NCBI GenBank assembly: GCA_040221095.1
Contig: JAVJVP010000016.1
Location: forward strand, 62,001 to 126,000
Source: UBA1479 sp040221095
GTDB taxonomy: Bacteria; Pseudomonadota; Alphaproteobacteria; Rhodospirillales; Casp-alpha2
Length of the DNA: 64,000 nucleotides
Direction: 5' to 3'
Under the pieces are notes generated by a model. It made no database searches. It was not told the origin of the DNA and was given only the letters and a program-made list of their open reading frames with translations. Both the position numbers and the translations under genes were made by a program. Below are positions 42,454 to 51,826 of the stretch, piece by piece; the stretch's first letter is position 1, and each line of letters starts with the position of its first letter.

Positions 42454-42744
42454 ATGGCTGAAGACACCGCCCCCGAAGAGAAAAAGGAATCTGAAAAGGT
42501 TCATGCTCTCTATGACGTGCAGGTGGAAATCACCGCCGTTCTCGGCACGGCGGAAATGCCGATCAGCCAGATCCTCAAGCTCGGTCGTGGCGCCGTCGTG
42601 GAACTGAACCGCACGGTCGGTGAGAACATCGAAATCCACGCCAACAACCGGCTGGTCGCCAAGGGTGAGGTCGTGGTCGTCGAAGACCGCCTGGGCGTCA
42701 CCCTGACCGAAGTGCTGAAAATCAGCCAATCCCTTAAACAGTAA
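42454..42744 (+). CDS. fliN: Flagellar motor switch protein FliN
   Basis: A 96-residue protein matching the FliN surface-of-presentation-of-antigens domain: VHALYDVQVEITAVLGTAEMPISQILKLGRGAVVELNRTVGENIEIHANNRLVAKGEVVVVEDRLGVTLTEV in overlapping pieces (residues 20-90). It forms the base of the C-ring with FliG and FliM. The N terminus is a short Glu/Lys-rich tail. No other flagellar gene is in the window, so this is an orphan copy or a displaced fliN. The downstream 67-residue gene may be co-transcribed. Confidence 0.92.
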   Translation: MAEDTAPEEKKESEKVHALYDVQVEITAVLGTAEMPISQILKLGRGAVVELNRTVGENIEIHANNRLVAKGEVVVVEDRLGVTLTEVLKISQSLKQ

Positions 42745-42801
42745 GGCCGCTTGAATGCCCCGCCGGACACGGGCCGGGCCCCTGGAGTAAAGGCAACCGC
42801 C

Positions 42802-43005
42802 ATGGCCACCGACAGTGAAATCTACCGCGCCGCCAACCTGTTGATTCAGGAATTCGGTGAAATGGCGCCGATCGGCGCGCAGGTTAAGGCAGACCAGATG
42901 CAGGACCGGGGCAATCGGGCCGCGCGGTCCGTCTGGCTCCGCGTCGCACGGGCGACCCAGGAACTGCTTTCCGAATCCTCGCCCGGCCCCGCCGCCCTGA
43001 ACTGA
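42802..43005 (+). CDS. Small helical protein of unknown function
   Basis: A 67-residue protein with two predicted helices: IYRAANLLIQEFGEMAPIGAQVKADQM and NRAARSVWLRVARATQELLSE. AAAGGC lies upstream of the ATG 42802; the longer frame from 42751 adds 17 weak residues. It starts 57 bases after fliN and may share its transcript. I do not recognise a family, and no function is proposed. Confidence 0.65.
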   Translation: MATDSEIYRAANLLIQEFGEMAPIGAQVKADQMQDRGNRAARSVWLRVARATQELLSESSPGPAALN

Positions 43006-43037
43006 CGCACGGACAAGACGCCGGACCACCCGGTTTT

Positions 43038-43490
43038 CTAGAAGTCTTCTTCCGGCGGCCGCGCAATGTCGCGCGGGCTGATCATCGTCATCGCCCGCCC
43101 GGGATCGATCATGGAAATGAAGTAGGACTTGAGGAAACTGTCGGTCAACACGGCCGCTTGGCGCAACCGCTCACCCGCCGTGATCAAGCGGTCGATGCCC
43201 TGGGTTTCCTCCAGCACCCGGTTGACGGAATCCGTATCCCCCACCAGATCGGCAAAGCGGGGCCGCCGGGTCGGCGCATCGGGTTCCAGGTCCGCAGCCG
43301 CATCCTGGCCTTGCGCCTGGGCTAAGGCCTCGGCCTCAAGCCCCCGAGCCACGGTCGCCGCGCGAACCTCGAGCCGGCCGTCCCGTGCTTCCGTCGCGCG
43401 CAGCCTGTTCAGGCGTGTGGTGCGGTCCTCCTGGACCTCGTTCTGGGACAGGATGCGGTCGATGCCGGAACCGGAAACAATCTCAACCAT
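43038..43490 (-). CDS. Hypothetical protein, possibly coiled-coil
   Basis: A 150-residue soluble, Arg/Ala/Glu-rich protein. Residues 15-60 (EVQEDRTTRLNRLRATEARDGRLEVRAAT and beyond) could form a coiled coil; the C-terminal half (DRLITAGERLRQAAVLTDSFLKSYFISMID) contains a second helix. No signal peptide. The start at 43490 is chosen over 43538 because the upstream residues look non-coding. It is convergent with the fliN pair and divergent from the exported 188-residue gene. Function unknown. Confidence 0.6.
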   Translation of the reverse strand: MVEIVSGSGIDRILSQNEVQEDRTTRLNRLRATEARDGRLEVRAATVARGLEAEALAQAQGQDAAADLEPDAPTRRPRFADLVGDTDSVNRVLEETQGIDRLITAGERLRQAAVLTDSFLKSYFISMIDPGRAMTMISPRDIARPPEEDF

Positions 43491-43632
43491 ACCCCGAATA
43501 TGAGCGTATTTTTTGGTTAATGCGAGCCCCCAGAGCATACTTCACGCAGCTTTGAATTATTTCGCGCACTGCCTTTAGAATGAAGGCCGTGATACCGTAA
43601 CCCCTTGCCAACCCTGGAGGACCTCTGCCCCC

Positions 43633-44199
43633 ATGCCTTATCGCCGCCGCATGCCCGCCCCGATCCCGGCCCTGTTTTCCTTGATGGTCGCGGTGCTGAT
43701 GCTGGCGGCGGTCCCGGCGCGGGCCGACGGCGGCCTGCTCGACACCATGCTGCAATCCGCCAGGAACGCGCCGATGAAGCTTTACGAGGGCAAGGCCAAG
43801 ACCTACCGCGCCGGGGTGATGACGCCCGAGGTGCTGACGGCCTGCCTGATCCTGGCCCACCGCATCGACGCCGTCGCCGCCGAGATCGCAACGGCGAAAT
43901 CTTCGATCAGCGGCCTGGACGGCCGCATACAAGAAGCCGGACCGCGCCTGCAGAACCAGGCCATGGCGGCCCTGACGGACCCGGAGCGGCGGAAAACCTA
44001 CGAGGCGGAGATCGCCGGCTACAACGCCTGGGTCGAGGAACGCAGCACCGCGGTCGAGGCCCACAACCGCCAGGTTCGGCTTTATTCGGAAATGTCCGGG
44101 CGGTTCAACGGGGAGTGCAACGGCCGATCCTATTTCCCAACCGACCTGAACGCCATCAAGGACGGCCTGCCGCCCGAGGTCGCCACACAAATAAAATAA
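43633..44199 (+). CDS. Exported hypothetical protein
   Basis: A 188-residue protein with a basic start and signal peptide (MPYRRRMPAPIPALFSLMVAVLMLAA, cleaved near residue 30, VPARADG). The mature part is helical: VLTACLILAHRIDAVAAEIATAKSSISGLDGRIQEAGPRL and TYEAEIAGYNAWVEERSTAVEAHNRQV, consistent with a periplasmic coiled-coil pair. Two cysteines (TACLI, GECNG) could pair. CTGGAGGACCTC precedes the ATG. It precedes the polyketide synthase gene by about 70 bases, but a link is not evident. Confidence 0.7.
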   Translation: MPYRRRMPAPIPALFSLMVAVLMLAAVPARADGGLLDTMLQSARNAPMKLYEGKAKTYRAGVMTPEVLTACLILAHRIDAVAAEIATAKSSISGLDGRIQEAGPRLQNQAMAALTDPERRKTYEAEIAGYNAWVEERSTAVEAHNRQVRLYSEMSGRFNGECNGRSYFPTDLNAIKDGLPPEVATQIK

Positions 44200-44269
44200 G
44201 CCCCACAATTCCCGTTCACGCCAACGTTAATGGCGCCCGATGCCGAACAGGCCCAGACTCAGGCCCGCC

Positions 44270-45343
44270 ATGATGACACAAGCGACCACACCCCTGCCCC
44301 GGCTGGCCGCGCTCAGCACCGCGGTGCCGCCTCACAGGCTGGCCCAGGCCGATATCCGCGCCTGGGCGCGTGGCCAGTTCAACGGCCGGGTCCGCGATAT
44401 CGAGCGCATGCTGCCGGCCTTCGACAACGCGGGCATCGATACCCGCTATTCCTGCATGCCGCTGGACTGGTTTTCGGAACCGCGCGGCTGGGCGGACAAG
44501 AACGCGCGCTATCTCGACCACGCATTGGAACTGTTGACCGAAGCGGCCGAGACCTGCCTCGCGGCGGCGGGCATGACGGCCCGGGACGTGGACGCCCTGG
44601 TCACTGTATCCACCACTGGGATCGCCACGCCGTCGCTCGACGCCCGCCTGTTCGAACGCCTGCCGTTCCGCGCCGAAACCACGCGCCTGCCCATCTTCGG
44701 CCTGGGCTGCGCCGGCGGGGTCAACGGCCTGGCCCGCGCCGCCGAGGTCGCCCAGGCGCGCCCCGGCTCCAAGGTCCTGTTTCTGGTGGTGGAACTGTGC
44801 GGCCTGACGTTCCGCGGCAGCGACCTGTCCAAAAGCAACGTCATCGCCACGGCCCTGTTCGGTGACGGGGCGGCGGCGGCGCTGATTTCCACCGACGGTC
44901 CCGGCCCCCGCCTGATCCGTTGGGGGGAACATACCTGGCCCAGGTCGCTCGACGTCATGGGCTGGACCGTGGAAGAAGACGGCCTGGGCGTCGTATTTTC
45001 CCGCGATATCCCGCATCTGGTGGAAACCGAATTGCCGCCCGTGCTCCGCCGCTATCTGGCGCAGGACAATCTCAGCCTCGATCATATGGACGCCTTCGTC
45101 GCCCATCCCGGCGGGGAAAAAGTCATCACCGCCCTGGAAACCGTGTTCGGCCGCCCGCCGGGGAGCCTCGGCCATTGCCGGTCGGTGCTGCGCGATTTCG
45201 GCAACATGTCGGCGGCCACGGTATTGTTCGTGTTGCGCCGGACGCTTGATGCGGGCTTCGGACACACGCCGGGAAAACGGGCCTTGATGTCGGCCCTCGG
45301 CCCCGGCTTCACCGCCGGCTTTCTGACCCTGGAAACGGCCTAG
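44270..45343 (+). CDS. Type III polyketide synthase (chalcone/stilbene synthase family)
   Basis: A 357-residue thiolase-fold homodimeric synthase. The catalytic triad is visible: Cys147 in GLGCAGG, His279 in VAHPGGEK, and Asn312 in FGNMSAAT. SDLSKSNVIATALFGDGAAA and MSALGPGFTAGF complete the family pattern. It condenses malonyl-CoA onto an acyl-CoA or similar starter to give pyrones, resorcinols or related products. The start is uncertain (44270, 44273 or 44240; no strong ribosome site). The methyltransferase gene begins 10 bases downstream, the same pairing as bpsA-bpsB of Bacillus subtilis, where the product is a methylated alkylpyrone. Confidence 0.93.
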   Translation: MMTQATTPLPRLAALSTAVPPHRLAQADIRAWARGQFNGRVRDIERMLPAFDNAGIDTRYSCMPLDWFSEPRGWADKNARYLDHALELLTEAAETCLAAAGMTARDVDALVTVSTTGIATPSLDARLFERLPFRAETTRLPIFGLGCAGGVNGLARAAEVAQARPGSKVLFLVVELCGLTFRGSDLSKSNVIATALFGDGAAAALISTDGPGPRLIRWGEHTWPRSLDVMGWTVEEDGLGVVFSRDIPHLVETELPPVLRRYLAQDNLSLDHMDAFVAHPGGEKVITALETVFGRPPGSLGHCRSVLRDFGNMSAATVLFVLRRTLDAGFGHTPGKRALMSALGPGFTAGFLTLETA

Positions 45344-45353
45344 GCGCCCCGCC

Positions 45354-45860
45354 ATGCCCGTCCTCTGGATCGTCATCGCCCTGGTCGCGCTGTTGCGCCT
45401 GGCGGAACTGGTGCATGCCGGGCGCAATACCGCCCGCCTGATCGCCCGGGGCGGGATCGAACACGGGCGCGGCCATTATCCCGTCATCGTCGCCCTCCAC
45501 GCGGGCTGGCTGGCGGCGCTGGCGATTGTGGTGCCGCCGGACACGCCCGTACACTGGCCCTGGCTGGCGTTGTTCGCGGCATTGCAGGCGGCGCGGGTCT
45601 GGGTCATCGCGTCCCTGGGTCCCTATTGGACGACGCGCGTCATCACCCTGCCCGACGCGCCCCTGGTGCGGCGCGGGCCCTACCGCTTGCTGCGGCATCC
45701 CAATTATCTGGTGGTCGCGGCCGAAATCGCGGTGCTGCCGCTGGCCTTCGGGGCGTGGTGGATCGCGCTCGCGTTCTCCGTCCTCAACGCCCTGGTCCTG
45801 ACCCACCGCATCCGGGTGGAGCAGGCCGCCCTCGCCCCCCGCGCCTCGGTCACGGACTGA
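45354..45860 (+). CDS. Isoprenylcysteine carboxyl methyltransferase-family membrane methyltransferase
   Basis: A 168-residue integral membrane protein with four to five hydrophobic segments and the ICMT C-terminal signature: PLVRRGPYRLLRHPNYLVVAAEIAVLPLAFGAWWIAL, followed by THRIRVEQAAL. ICMT homologues use S-adenosylmethionine; here the partner is the type III polyketide synthase directly upstream, so O-methylation of a pyrone or phenolic lipid is the likely job, as for BpsB. The C-terminal 11 bases overlap, convergently, the end of the aspartic protease gene. Confidence 0.9.
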   Translation: MPVLWIVIALVALLRLAELVHAGRNTARLIARGGIEHGRGHYPVIVALHAGWLAALAIVVPPDTPVHWPWLALFAALQAARVWVIASLGPYWTTRVITLPDAPLVRRGPYRLLRHPNYLVVAAEIAVLPLAFGAWWIALAFSVLNALVLTHRIRVEQAALAPRASVTD

Positions 45861-46542
45861 GCGTCAGCACGTCGCCCGCGACCCGGTAGCCGCCCAGGCG
45901 GCCCAAAAAGCTCATGCCGAGGAGCGAGCGTTTCATGTCCGCCCCGTTGACGGAGGCCCGCACGTCCCGAACCACGATGGGGCCGATGCGGATGTCGTCC
46001 AGGCGCACGGGCGCACCCGTGACCGTACCGTTGGCGGTCTGATAGATGCGGTTGAAACTGAGGGACTTCAGATCGAACCCCAGGCGCTTTGCATCGCGCG
46101 GGCTCAGCACCACGTCGCTTGCCCCGGTGTCGATCAGGAAGCGGACGGCGACGCCGTTGACCATGGCCTCGGCGACGAAATGACCGTGGTCGCCGGCGCG
46201 GATGGCGACGCCGCCGCCCGGCGTTTCCTGGGCCCGGTGGGGCAGCAATTCGCCCGTCAGACGCCCGCCCAACATCAGAAATTCAACACGGAAGGAATAG
46301 CCCAGCAACAGCACGGCGCCGAGCCCGACCCAGATGGCGGCGTGGCGCAGGGCCTGGCGCGCCTGAAACCGGCCATGGGCGATGGCGGCGGCGCCGATCA
46401 CGGCGACCAGCAGCAGGGCATGGGTCAGTTGGATCTGCTCGCCGCGCCCGGTCAGGGCTTCGGGAAACTGCAAGGCCAGGAACAGGACCAGGCCACCCAG
46501 GGCCAGTCCGATCACAACCATCAGAATGACGGAGCGTCTCAT
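45850..46542 (-). CDS. Membrane-anchored retropepsin-like aspartic protease (TIGR02281 type)
   Basis: A 230-residue protein: three hydrophobic segments in residues 4-85 (two clear, one weaker), then a single retropepsin-like domain with VRFLIDTGASDVVLSPRDAKRLGF (catalytic D138-T139-G140), VRLDDIRIGPIVVRDVRASVNG and LLGMSFLGRLGGYRV. Such clan AA proteases act as homodimers, here probably on the periplasmic face. It ends inside the methyltransferase gene by an 11-base convergent overlap. Substrate unknown. Confidence 0.88.
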   Translation of the reverse strand: MRRSVILMVVIGLALGGLVLFLALQFPEALTGRGEQIQLTHALLLVAVIGAAAIAHGRFQARQALRHAAIWVGLGAVLLLGYSFRVEFLMLGGRLTGELLPHRAQETPGGGVAIRAGDHGHFVAEAMVNGVAVRFLIDTGASDVVLSPRDAKRLGFDLKSLSFNRIYQTANGTVTGAPVRLDDIRIGPIVVRDVRASVNGADMKRSLLGMSFLGRLGGYRVAGDVLTLSP

Positions 46543-46567
46543 GGCATGAAAACGGGCGGCCCCGCCG

Positions 46568-46825
46568 TCACTTCTTTGCGGGCGCCGGGACGACGCAGCG
46601 GAACACGCTGACGCTCGACTGCACGAACAGCAGGGACGACTGGCGCGGGCCGGTCATCACGTGCTGGGCACGGCGGCCCAGGGTCTGGCAGTAATTCTCG
46701 GCCTTGACCTCGGCGACCACGAACTGGTTCGCCGCATGCTCGATGGTGATCTCCTCGCCGGTCTTCTCGACGACCGTGCAGGCGCCGAGCAAGGCGAGCG
46801 CGGTGATGGCGATGGTCTTGCGCAT
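46568..46825 (-). CDS. Small predicted lipoprotein
   Basis: An 85-residue protein with a lipoprotein signal: MRKTIAITALALLGAC with lipobox LGAC at residues 13-16. The mature part (about 69 residues) has cysteines in ENYCQTL and VFRCVVP that could pair, and a helix around EHAANQFVVAEVKAENY. It lies 25 bases upstream of the protease start on the same strand. No family recognised. Confidence 0.75.
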   Translation of the reverse strand: MRKTIAITALALLGACTVVEKTGEEITIEHAANQFVVAEVKAENYCQTLGRRAQHVMTGPRQSSLLFVQSSVSVFRCVVPAPAKK

Positions 46826-46897
46826 GGCTTCACTCCTCTCCGCGCGACTTCCGAAGACGAGACTAACACAAATTCAGGCGGGATTAAGGCCGCCGGA

Positions 46898-47620
46898 TCA
46901 ACGCCCGTTGTTCTTCCGCCACGCGGCGTAATCGGCCTTGGCCTTGGCCGTCGTCGCGGGGTAAAGGCCGATCACCGCCCGGCCCTTCTTCACCTCCTCG
47001 GTGACGAAGTCCTCGAAGGCAGTCATTTCCGCGGCTTCCTGGGCGATGGCGTCGGCCATGTGCAGGGGGATGACGCAGACCCCTTCGTCGTCGCCGACGA
47101 TCACGTCGCCGGGAAACACGGCGACGTCGCCGCAGCCGATGGGGCCGTTCAGCTCGATCGCCTGATGGCGGGTCAAATTGGTCGGGGCCGAGGGCCGATT
47201 GTGATAGGCGGGGATGTCCAGGTTGCCGATTTCCGGCGCGTCGCGGAAACCGCCGTCCGAAACCACGCCGGCGCAGCCCCGCACCATCAGACGCGTCACC
47301 AGGATCGAGCCTGCCGAGGCCGCGCGGGGGTCCTTGCGGCTATCGATCACCATAACGTGGCCCTTGGGGCATTCCTCGACGCCGACGCGCTGCGGATGCT
47401 TGGGGTCCTGGAACACGGAAATGGGGTTGAGGTCTTCCCTGGCCGGGATGTAGCGCATGGTATAGGCCTGCCCCACCATGTTCTTCCCCTTGGGCGACAC
47501 CGGATGGACGTCCTGGAGGAACTGGTTCTTCAGGCCGACCTTGAACAGCGCCGTGCACAGCGTCGCCGTCGACACGTTCATCAGCAGGTCGCGGGTTTTC
47601 TTGGTCAGCTTCTTCGCCAT
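46898..47620 (-). CDS. RraA-family aldolase-like protein
   Basis: A 240-residue RraA/HMG-aldolase family protein. STATLCTALFKVGLKNQFL near residue 18, MVGQAYTMRYIPARED, MVIDSRKDPRAASAGSILVTRLMVRGCAGVVSDGGFRDAPEI (the G-x-R-D active-site arginine/aspartate) and VAVFPGDVIVGDDEGVCVIPLHMADAIAQEA are visible. Relatives cleave 4-hydroxy-4-methyl-2-oxoglutarate or 4-carboxy-4-hydroxy-2-oxoadipate to pyruvate, or act as RNase E regulators. GGAGGCCGAG precedes the ATG. Placed downstream of the TRAP-dehydratase set, an aldolase role in catabolism is more likely. Confidence 0.9.
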   Translation of the reverse strand: MAKKLTKKTRDLLMNVSTATLCTALFKVGLKNQFLQDVHPVSPKGKNMVGQAYTMRYIPAREDLNPISVFQDPKHPQRVGVEECPKGHVMVIDSRKDPRAASAGSILVTRLMVRGCAGVVSDGGFRDAPEIGNLDIPAYHNRPSAPTNLTRHQAIELNGPIGCGDVAVFPGDVIVGDDEGVCVIPLHMADAIAQEAAEMTAFEDFVTEEVKKGRAVIGLYPATTAKAKADYAAWRKNNGR

Positions 47621-47648
47621 CTCGGCCTCCGTTCAGAAAATTCAGACA

Positions 47649-47748
47649 CCCCCCTCACCCTGCCCCTCTCCCCCTCCGGGGGCGAGGGAACTCCCGTCGT
47701 AATCGTTTCTCCCTCTCCCCCTTGGGGGAGAGGGCCGGGGTGAGGGGG
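47649..47748. repeat. Palindromic C/G-rich intergenic repeat
   Basis: A 100-base element. Outer arms (47649-47674 and 47724-47748) match as inverted repeats around CCCCTCACCC and GGGTGAGGGG, with inner CTCTCCCCCT and GGGGGAGAGG hairpins. This is a common dispersed proteobacterial intergenic element. It lies between the dehydratase stop and the RraA start, both on the minus strand, and could attenuate or stabilise the transcript. Confidence 0.75.
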
Positions 47749-47767
47749 TACGCTCAAGCAAACTGTT

Positions 47768-49504
<1,737 letters not shown>

Positions 49505-49522
49505 CGTCGTCGCACGTCCTGA

Positions 49523-49684
49523 TCAGGAAAAACCGTCCGCCAAGGCGAACATGAAAACGATCAACGCCAACCCGATCAGGGCGCCGGCGACGCCGGGCGC
49601 GATGCCGTAACGCTCGCTTCCGTGCACGCCTTCTTCTTCAAGGTCGTCGTGCAGTTCTTCGGGTGTGGTGAGGGGATTGCTCAT
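49523..49684 (-). CDS. 53-residue single-span membrane protein
   Basis: A short reading frame of 53 codons plus stop, too short for routine gene finders. Acidic N terminus (MSNPLTTPEELHDDLEEEG), a basic patch (HGSERYG), then one transmembrane helix (VAGALIGLALIVFMFALA) near the C terminus. TGGAGG sits 4 bases before the ATG. It lies between the fused TRAP permease (stop 49701) and the dehydratase (start 49504), with spacings of 16 and 18 bases, so translation in one operon is likely. It could be an accessory subunit of the transporter; no homologue is known to me. Confidence 0.7.
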   Translation of the reverse strand: MSNPLTTPEELHDDLEEEGVHGSERYGIAPGVAGALIGLALIVFMFALADGFS

Positions 49685-49700
49685 ATGACCTCCACTAAAC

Positions 49701-51737
49701 CTAGTTTAATGCCTGCGGCATCCACAGGGCGATCTGCGGGAAGAACATGACCAGCAGCATGCCGATGATCTGCAGGCAGATGAACGGCAGCACGCTGATG
49801 AAGATTTCTTGCAGGGTCACGTCCTTGGGCGCCACGGATTTCAGCCAGAAACAGGCCGGGCCGAAGGGCGGGCTGAGGAAGTAGATCTGGATGTTCATGA
49901 CGAACAGGATGCCGAACCAGACCGCCGCCCAATCCGGGGTCATGCCCAGTGCCGGCCCCAGATCACGCACCACCGGGGCAAACACCGGCACGGTGATGAA
50001 GATGATCGCGATCCATTCCATGAAGGTGCCGAGAACGACCAGGATCGCCATCATCACGAAGACAGTACCCAAGGGCCCCAGACCGGCCCCCTTGATCAAC
50101 TGGCGCATGAAGTCCGCGCCGCCGATCAGGTTGTACAGCCCGACGAAGGCGACAGCCCCCAGGATCAGCCAGATGATGGTGCCGACCACCGCCATGGTGT
50201 TGGCCAGGCAGTCGCGCAGCAGGGCGTAATTGAACTTGAAACGCACGGCGGCGACGGCGATGGCGCCGAACACACCCACGGCGGCGGCTTCGGTGACGCT
50301 GGTGATACCGCCGTAGATCGACCCCATGACGCAGAAGATCAGGGCGACGCACATGACGACCGCCGCGATCTGATGGCGGCCCAGCTTGGTTTCCTCCCCG
50401 GTCTTAAGGGCGATTTCCGCCGCCGTCGGGGCGAGGCTGTGGTTCAGGTTGCAGCGCACGAGAACGAACGTCACATAAAACAACGCCAGCATCAGGCCGG
50501 GAACGAAGCCCGCGCTGAACAGGTCGCCGATGCCGACGTTGGCGCTCAGCCCATAGACGATCATCACGATCGACGGTGGAATCAGCGTCGCCAGGGCACC
50601 AGCGGCGCAGATCAGACCGATGGTCAGCTTGCGATCGTAACCCAGGCGCAGCATCTGCGGCAGGGCGACCAGGCCGAGCATGACGATCTCGCCGCCCATG
50701 ACACCCGACATGGCGGCCAGGATCACGGCGACGACGGTGGTCTGCACCGCCACGCCGCCGCGCAGGCCGCCGGCGAAAATCGACATGGCGTCAAACAGGT
50801 CCTGGGCGATCCCGGCGCGTTCCAGGATGGATGCCATCAGCACGAAGAACGGCACCGCGATCAGGGGATATTTTTCCAGCAGGTCCATGGCGTTGGTCGA
50901 CACCAGGTACATGCCCTGCAGGCCGTAGAACGCCAGGGCGCAGACCACGGAAATGATCAGCGTGACGATGCCGAGCGGCATGCCGGTCATCATCAGGACC
51001 AGCAGCGCCGCGACGATCAGCAGCGAAATGGTGGCGATGCCGACGGAGTCACGGTCGACCCGGAACTGGTCGATGACGCTGCCCGACGCCCCGTGCAGGT
51101 ATTCTTCCAGATTGACCCACATGCCGCCGCCGCCCTCGCCGTAATGGGCGAAGATCTGCACCAAGAGGCGCAGGCAGACCAGCGCCAGTACGGCGTAGAC
51201 CGTGATCTGCAGGGCGTGGGTGCGGAAATGGCGGCCCAGGTTGACCAGCAACTGCACGAGATAAAGAAACAGACCGGCGAACAGGATGGTCTTGAGCATC
51301 ATGGGCAGCGGCGAATTCCAGGCCGAGCCGCCGCGCTCCACCAGATCGATGCTTTCCAGCGCCCGCACCAGGGTGTCGGACACCAGCATGTAGAGGGCGA
51401 TGACGCCGACCACCATGGCGAACAGGTCAAGCCACCAGCGGACCCGTTCCGACGCCATCAGGTAGAATACGGTGATGCCGATATGGCGTTTCTGCAGGGT
51501 GACGAAGCCGGCCGACAGCATCCAGGCGCTGGCGCACAGCACCATCACCACCTCGAACACCCATTGGGTTGGCGAATGGAAGACGTAGCGGGCCACGACC
51601 TCCCACATCGTGCAGAACGCCGCGATCAGGTAGAGGTTGCCGACCGCCAGGCCGAGAAATCGGCTGAAGTGGTCGACGGCTCGGTTAAAGGTCGCACCCG
51701 CGGGCGCGCCCACCAAGGTTTCCGTGAATCCAGACAT
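49701..51737 (-). CDS. TRAP transporter fused permease (DctQ-DctM)
   Basis: A 678-residue membrane protein. Residues about 20-190 form the four-helix DctQ part (AVGNLYLIAAFCTMWEVVARYVFHSPTQWVFEV); residues about 230-670 form the DctM part (MMTGMPLGIVTLIISVVCALAF, AVPFFVLMASILERAG, EIVMLGLVALPQMLRLGYDRKLTIGLICAAGALATLIPPSIVMIVYG, and a C-terminal WFGILFVMNIQIYFLSPPFGPACFWLK). The start at 51737 has GGAGGGGGCC; the longer frame adds 7 residues. It imports an organic acid anion with sodium, working with the DctP protein encoded just upstream. Confidence 0.95.
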   Translation of the reverse strand: MSGFTETLVGAPAGATFNRAVDHFSRFLGLAVGNLYLIAAFCTMWEVVARYVFHSPTQWVFEVVMVLCASAWMLSAGFVTLQKRHIGITVFYLMASERVRWWLDLFAMVVGVIALYMLVSDTLVRALESIDLVERGGSAWNSPLPMMLKTILFAGLFLYLVQLLVNLGRHFRTHALQITVYAVLALVCLRLLVQIFAHYGEGGGGMWVNLEEYLHGASGSVIDQFRVDRDSVGIATISLLIVAALLVLMMTGMPLGIVTLIISVVCALAFYGLQGMYLVSTNAMDLLEKYPLIAVPFFVLMASILERAGIAQDLFDAMSIFAGGLRGGVAVQTTVVAVILAAMSGVMGGEIVMLGLVALPQMLRLGYDRKLTIGLICAAGALATLIPPSIVMIVYGLSANVGIGDLFSAGFVPGLMLALFYVTFVLVRCNLNHSLAPTAAEIALKTGEETKLGRHQIAAVVMCVALIFCVMGSIYGGITSVTEAAAVGVFGAIAVAAVRFKFNYALLRDCLANTMAVVGTIIWLILGAVAFVGLYNLIGGADFMRQLIKGAGLGPLGTVFVMMAILVVLGTFMEWIAIIFITVPVFAPVVRDLGPALGMTPDWAAVWFGILFVMNIQIYFLSPPFGPACFWLKSVAPKDVTLQEIFISVLPFICLQIIGMLLVMFFPQIALWMPQALN

Positions 51738-51784
51738 GGCCCCCTCCTGGATCGGCAAAATATATCAGAAAATGAATGGAAGAA

Positions 51785-51812
51785 CCGCCGCACCCCCTTA
51801 AGGGCGCGGCGG
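51785..51812 (-). terminator. Intercistronic hairpin between dctP and dctQM
   Basis: CCGCCGC (51785-51791) pairs with GCGGCGG (51806-51812), then after one mismatch CCC (51793-51795) with GGG (51802-51804), six-base loop. On the minus strand it follows the dctP stop by 15-42 bases and is followed by TTCTTCC. It is likely a partial terminator or 3' stabiliser that favours binding-protein expression over permease. Confidence 0.55.
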
Positions 51813-51826
51813 CAAATCGATACCGA

